The position numbers and the translations under genes were made by a program. From Prolixibacteraceae bacterium (GTDB taxonomy: Bacteria > Bacteroidota > Bacteroidia > Bacteroidales > Prolixibacteraceae): 64,000 nucleotides of DNA. The DNA is taken from NCBI GenBank assembly GCA_023229575.1, contig JALNYZ010000015.1, positions 1 to 64,000 on the forward strand, given 5' to 3'. Of the stretch, positions 60,130 to 64,000 are shown piece after piece; the stretch's first letter is position 1; the number at the start of each line of letters is the position of its first letter. Under the pieces are notes generated by a model, which saw only the letters and a list, made by a program, of their open reading frames with translations, was not told the origin of the DNA and made no database searches.

Positions 60130-62589
60130 ATGACTTTGATTCGCTTGCTTCTTTTTCCCATTTTACTTGTGAGCTCTCTCTGTCCTGCCTTCGGACAAGG
60201 AAGATCATTCGTGTTGACCGGGCAAATTGCAGCCACGGATGGACAACCACTTCCAGGTGTAAACATACAGATCCTGAACAGCCGTCAGGGTACTTTCAGT
60301 GACCAAAAGGGAGTATTTAGAATCATTGTCAGTCTACCCAATGATTCCATTCTTATTTTCACAGCGGTAAATTACCAGAAGACAGAAGTCAACCTGATCA
60401 AAAATTGTGAAAAAGCGTTGAAGGTTATTATGCAGCCTGCTTCCATCGCACTTTCAGAAGTACAGGTCAACGAGCAGCGCATGGGTAATCCCGGCGTTGT
60501 CAACATTGACCCGCACCTAACCAAAAACCTTACCTCTACCGGGGGTGATGCCATCGAACAACTTGTCAAAACGCTTCCCGGCGTGAGCAGTCACAACGAG
60601 TTGACACCTCAATACAGTGTCAGGGGTGGCAACTATGACGAAAACCTAATCTATGTCAACGGAATAGAGATTTTTCGCCCCTTTCTGGTTAAAACGGGGG
60701 AGCAGGAGGGACTCAGCTTTCTAAATCCGGATCTGGTAGGGTCAATTCGCTTCTCCTCCGGCGGTTTTGAGAGCTCCTACGGAGACAAAATGTCGTCGGT
60801 ACTCGACATCGAATACAAGGTTCCGCAAAAAACAGGAGCCACAGCTGAGGTGGGCGCTCTGGGTACTTCAGCCCATCTTGAAGGCAGGGCTTTCAGCAAC
60901 AAATTCTTTCACTTATCAGGATTCCGCTACCGCGATAACCGCTATCTGCTTGGAACGCTTGACCAGAAAGGACACTACGCACCTGCCTGTATCGATTTTC
61001 AGACACTGGTTGGCTATGAATTTTCCCCAAAATTCTCTGTTCAGTTCCTTGGGAACCTGGCCAGCAACAATTACTCTTTTACTCCTGAAACGCGGGAGAC
61101 CCGGTTTGGGACCATGAGCCTGGCTTACCAGCTTAAAATATATTTTGAAGGGAAAGAGAAAGATCAATTTTCAAACCGGATGGGGGCTTTTACCCTCAAC
61201 TACCGTCCTTCAAAAGACCTTCAGATGAAGTTGACCACCAGTTCCTTTCACTCCGATGAAAAAGAGCGTTACGACATTTTGAGCCAATACTACCTGAACG
61301 AAATCATAGCCGGACCTACCACATCTGAAAATCCTGACAGCACCCTCCTGCTTGGCGTAGGATCCTCGTTACAGCATGCCGCTAATTACCTGGAAGCCTA
61401 CATTTTTACAATCGAACAAAGTGGAAAGCTCAATCTGGGCGAGCACCGGATTCAGTGGGGATTGAAATATCAACGAGAGAAGATCAATGATCAGGTTGGC
61501 GAATGGGAAATGAGGGATTCGGCGGGATACTCACTGCCATACAATGATCAGGCAGTCAATCTTTATAGCAGCATCAAAGCCAACCATCAATTGCATAGTT
61601 CCCGATACAGCGCTTACATGCAGGATAACTTTACCGCCCAATTTCAAAATTCCAGTCTCACTATTAGTGTTGGCAGCCGATTACAATACTGGGATTTTAA
61701 TGGTCAAACGATTTTTAGTCCGCGGTTTTCACTTCGGTATATACCTGACAAATTGAAATCTTTGCAGCTTCATGCGGCCTGGGGTATCTACCAACAAATG
61801 CCCTTTTTCAAGGAACTGAAGAACAGTAAAGCGGAACTGGTTTTTGGTGTTAGGGCGCAAAAATCGATCCACTATGTTGCCGGCTTTGACTATCCGTTTA
61901 ACTTAGGTGACAGGCCTTTCAAATTCTCTACAGAGCTCTGGTACAAATCGCTTGATCACCTGATCCCCTACAAAGTCACAAACCTCAACCTCCAGTATTT
62001 CCCCGAACAACATGGGAAGGGATATGCTACAGGACTGGAGATGAAGCTGTGGGGGGAGCCAATACCAGGCGCCACCTCCTGGGCATCGGTTACGCTTATG
62101 AAAACCGAGGAAGATATTCTCGGCGATCATTACCTGAAGGAGGCATCCGGTAGCGCTCCACCCGAAATCGTCTTTCCCGGCTACCTGCCAAGACCTTCCG
62201 ATCAACGCTTTAACTTCTCTCTCTTTTTTCAGGATTTTCTGCCTAAAAACCCTACCGTGAAGATGAACCTTACCCTTTTGTATGGCAGTCGGCTTCCTTT
62301 CGGACCTCCGCACAGTGAGCGTTACATGGACACCTTTCGGATGCCTGCCTACAAAAGGGTAGACCTTGGGATTTCCAAGTTGCTTGTTGGGGGTCCAGGA
62401 CCAAAACGATCAAGCTTCATCTCAAAAAACCTGAAAGAGGCGTGGCTGTCCCTCGAAATTTTTAACTTCTTCGGACTCGACAATACCATCTCCTACTATT
62501 GGGTGACCGATTTCCAAAACCAGATGCATGCCGTTCCCAATTACCTGACAGGAAGACGGATCAATGCGAAATTTTCCGTGAGTTTTTGA
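60130..62589 (+). CDS. TonB-dependent receptor with carboxypeptidase-regulatory N-domain
   Basis: 819 residues. Signal peptide (1 to about 23, CPAFGQG), CarboxypepD_reg-like domain (about 26-110, GQIAATDGQPLPGVNIQILN), plug domain (about 120-235: GGDAIEQLVKTLPGVSSHNELTPQYSVRGG) and beta-barrel to the C terminus (aromatic end NAKFSVSF). Outer membrane uptake of a large ligand with TonB energy. No SusD partner; ligand unknown. A perfect 73-base palindrome starts 10 bases after its stop. Confidence 0.93.
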   Translation: MTLIRLLLFPILLVSSLCPAFGQGRSFVLTGQIAATDGQPLPGVNIQILNSRQGTFSDQKGVFRIIVSLPNDSILIFTAVNYQKTEVNLIKNCEKALKVIMQPASIALSEVQVNEQRMGNPGVVNIDPHLTKNLTSTGGDAIEQLVKTLPGVSSHNELTPQYSVRGGNYDENLIYVNGIEIFRPFLVKTGEQEGLSFLNPDLVGSIRFSSGGFESSYGDKMSSVLDIEYKVPQKTGATAEVGALGTSAHLEGRAFSNKFFHLSGFRYRDNRYLLGTLDQKGHYAPACIDFQTLVGYEFSPKFSVQFLGNLASNNYSFTPETRETRFGTMSLAYQLKIYFEGKEKDQFSNRMGAFTLNYRPSKDLQMKLTTSSFHSDEKERYDILSQYYLNEIIAGPTTSENPDSTLLLGVGSSLQHAANYLEAYIFTIEQSGKLNLGEHRIQWGLKYQREKINDQVGEWEMRDSAGYSLPYNDQAVNLYSSIKANHQLHSSRYSAYMQDNFTAQFQNSSLTISVGSRLQYWDFNGQTIFSPRFSLRYIPDKLKSLQLHAAWGIYQQMPFFKELKNSKAELVFGVRAQKSIHYVAGFDYPFNLGDRPFKFSTELWYKSLDHLIPYKVTNLNLQYFPEQHGKGYATGLEMKLWGEPIPGATSWASVTLMKTEEDILGDHYLKEASGSAPPEIVFPGYLPRPSDQRFNFSLFFQDFLPKNPTVKMNLTLLYGSRLPFGPPHSERYMDTFRMPAYKRVDLGISKLLVGGPGPKRSSFISKNLKEAWLSLEIFNFFGLDNTISYYWVTDFQNQMHAVPNYLTGRRINAKFSVSF

Positions 62590-62599
62590 TATCCAACTG

Positions 62600-62672
62600 A
62601 ATGATCTGATATTGAGAAAAATGAACTGGTCACAATTTGTGACCAGTTCATTTTTCTCAATATCAGATCATT
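62600..62672. repeat. Perfect 73-base palindrome (36-bp arms, 1-base centre)
   Basis: 62600-62635 and 62637-62672 are exact reverse complements (inner part ACTGGTCACAA/TTGTGACCAGT). It lies between convergent genes, right after the TonB receptor stop and before the ORF6N stop. AT-rich, no T-run; may form a long hairpin in both transcripts. Confidence 0.95.
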
Positions 62673-62690
62673 ATTAAAAAGCCACACATA

Positions 62691-63221
62691 CTATGCCTGA
62701 TTAATTTTATATCCCACAGCTTTTCTTGGCATGCTTGCTTTTTGATGCAGAGCATCAATCCTTTCGAGTAAAAACTTAAAAGCCTGATTCAATTTGGCAT
62801 CAAGTTTCAAAATTTCTTCCTTTAATGATTCGTTCTCTTTTAATAATGACCTGTATCGGGCAAAAGTCCTCATGATTTCTATATTGATTTTGATTGCTTT
62901 CTCAGAGCGTAACACTGATGAAAGCATAGATACTCCTTGCTCTGTGAATACCATCGGGTTTATGGATGAATGCTTAATTATTGATAATCGGTCGCAATTT
63001 GCGATTATTTCATCTCTCTCTTGTCCAGTCAGTTCAAACATAAAATCTTCTGGAAAGCGCTCAATATTACGTTTAACTTGCTGTTTCAACACTTTCGTAG
63101 ATACACCATATAGATTGGCTAGATCGTTATCTATCATCACCTTGAAACCTCTAAAATGAAAAATTAAGGTTTCATATTGTGGTTTTATTAATCCTTTCAT
63201 TGCTAGATCTCTTTGTTCCAT
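62691..63221 (-). CDS. ORF6N-domain protein (phage-type DNA-binding family)
   Basis: 176 residues. The ORF6N domain (about 15-110): HFRGFKVMIDNDLANLYGVSTKVLKQQVKRN and FMFELTGQERDEI, then FTEQGVSMLSSVLRS and a helical C-terminal coil (LLKENESLKEEILKLDAKLNQAFKFL). ORF6N proteins are phage-derived and often occur alone in chromosomes. AT-rich. No phage structural gene is nearby. Start at ATG 63221 or inner 63200. Confidence 0.9.
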   Translation of the reverse strand: MEQRDLAMKGLIKPQYETLIFHFRGFKVMIDNDLANLYGVSTKVLKQQVKRNIERFPEDFMFELTGQERDEIIANCDRLSIIKHSSINPMVFTEQGVSMLSSVLRSEKAIKINIEIMRTFARYRSLLKENESLKEEILKLDAKLNQAFKFLLERIDALHQKASMPRKAVGYKINQA

Positions 63222-63607
63222 TTTGCTGTTTGCGTTTATATAAAGTTATGGCAAATGAATTAAAAAGAAGAATTTTGAAACAAAAATTAACTGAATAAGA
63301 GGAAGAAGCATCTTCTTAAATCCTTCGAATTTTTGATGGCATTTCAGAAATATCAATCCGAAGATCCTTCGTGTTTCCTTGGTACAACCCTTTGTGTCCA
63401 TTCGTGGTAAAATACTTACTTTTAACTATGAAGGACACAATAAGGGACACTAAAGAGATTGAATCAATGTCAATGAGTGTTGTTTCTCCTGCATCTCTCT
63501 TTAAATTTCGATCAAAATGGAGTTTAGAACAACTTAAATCATATATATTTTTGAAAAATTATTTTAGTTTCGTCAATTTCAAAGCGAAACAGAATAAACC
63601 AAATATT
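63222..63607. other. Intergenic region between ORF6N gene and rocD (386 bases)
   Basis: No gene. Word repeats around 63370-63460 (CCTTTGTGTCCATTCGTGGT facing GGACACAATAAGGGACAC); the rest is AT-rich and should hold the rocD promoter, though no exact TAnnTTTG is seen. Confidence 0.6.
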
Positions 63608-64000
63608 ATGAAAACGCAAGATTTTATTGACAGGGAAGATCTTTACGGCGCCCACAACTACCATCCTCTGCCCGTTGTACTGGAAAGGGGGGAAGGCGTG
63701 TTTGTCTGGGATGTTGAAGGCAAACGGTATTTCGATTTTCTGGCCTCCTATTCTGCCGTCAACCAGGGCCACTGCCATCCCAAAATTGTTAAAGCGATGG
63801 TCGACCAGGCCGGTAAACTGGCCTTGACCTCCCGGGCTTTTTACAACAATGTTTTGGGAGAATGGGAAGAGTTCATGACCAAGCTGTTCGGCTACGACAA
63901 GATACTGCCGATGAATTCAGGGGCTGAAGCCGATGAGACTGCCCTGAAACTAATCCGGAAGTGGGGTTACAAAGTAAAAGGAATACCCGAAAATGATGCC
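63608..64000 (+). CDS. rocD: Ornithine aminotransferase, N-terminal part (cut by window end)
   Basis: 131 residues seen, open at the right edge. Class III PLP aminotransferase: EGVFVWDVEGKRYFDFLASYSAVNQGHCHPKIV and LTSRAFYNN, MNSGAEADETALKLIRKWGY match RocD (ornithine to glutamate semialdehyde). The PLP lysine lies beyond the window. Start ATG 63608. Confidence 0.92.
   Translation, partial: MKTQDFIDREDLYGAHNYHPLPVVLERGEGVFVWDVEGKRYFDFLASYSAVNQGHCHPKIVKAMVDQAGKLALTSRAFYNNVLGEWEEFMTKLFGYDKILPMNSGAEADETALKLIRKWGYKVKGIPENDA

Noticed and set aside
62691..63221. Prophage centred on the ORF6N gene
   Set aside because: No integrase, structural, lysis or replication genes on either side; ORF6N genes often occur alone.

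Overview
The window is a 64 kb piece of a chromosome from an anaerobic or facultatively anaerobic member of the Bacteroidota. Evidence for this assignment: many upstream regions carry the Bacteroidota -7 element TAnnTTTG; there is a type IX secretion protein (PorQ), a DUF4251 protein, a fused FeoAB and SusC/TonB-style outer-membrane receptors with a carboxypeptidase-regulatory N-terminal domain; and energy genes are oxygen-sensitive ([FeFe]-hydrogenase, indolepyruvate:ferredoxin oxidoreductase, an anaerobic sulfatase-maturase-type radical SAM enzyme). No rRNA, CRISPR array or complete insertion sequence was seen.

Layout. 1-8.2 kb: gene tail, tRNA-Arg, membrane pyrophosphatase HppA, the ferrous iron operon feoAB plus a small Cys-rich partner, and an MFS exporter. 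8.3-15 kb: YqhD-like alcohol dehydrogenase, AraD-like epimerase, DUF4251 lipoprotein-like protein, outer-membrane barrel protein and tryptophanase. 15-23.3 kb: a four-subunit HndABCD-type [FeFe]-hydrogenase with DRTGG and PHP genes, divergent from a PAS protein and a SpoIIE-type phosphatase. 23.4-28.4 kb: pfkA, ispH, a MazF-type toxin-antitoxin pair, cmk, porQ and a YkgJ protein. 28.8-36.7 kb: EamA transporter, GH20 hexosaminidase, tRNA-His, AlkD-like protein, GNAT-like protein, L31 type B and Lon. 36.8-42.1 kb: a Cys-rich PAS histidine kinase facing a GT2 / HEAT / response-regulator operon, and a rhomboid protease. 42.2-43.9 kb: an AT-rich XRE-ImmA metallopeptidase gene with an unknown partner. 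44.3-53.2 kb: Tex, then a sulfur operon (PsrABC-like molybdoenzyme, two YeeE/YedE half-channels, two membrane-anchored rhodanese-fold proteins). 53.2-64 kb: Kup, CvfB, IorBA, radical SAM maturase, TonB receptor, ORF6N protein and the start of rocD.

How the parts fit: HppA conserves pyrophosphate energy as an ion gradient; the hydrogenase and IOR exchange reducing equivalents with ferredoxin and NAD(P)H during amino-acid and sugar fermentation (tryptophanase, IOR, PfkA, RocD); the PsrABC-like enzyme would dispose of electrons onto a sulfur compound, with YeeE/YedE and rhodanese proteins handling the sulfur. Feo supplies iron for the many Fe-S proteins.

Three things deserve a second look. First, the sulfur operon encodes two exported rhodanese paralogues that both end in GGGC, one of them with Tyr where the catalytic Cys should be. 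Second, the hydrogenase module carries its own signalling genes, has a repeated GGATAATTTAATT motif in its divergent promoter region, and is bracketed on both sides by the same intergenic repeat family. Third, almost every intergenic space holds a long inverted repeat built from short degenerate words, with a different word family at different loci, including a perfect 73-nt palindrome. The twin GGTAAATTTACC operators around the XRE-ImmA promoter are the clearest regulatory site in the window.
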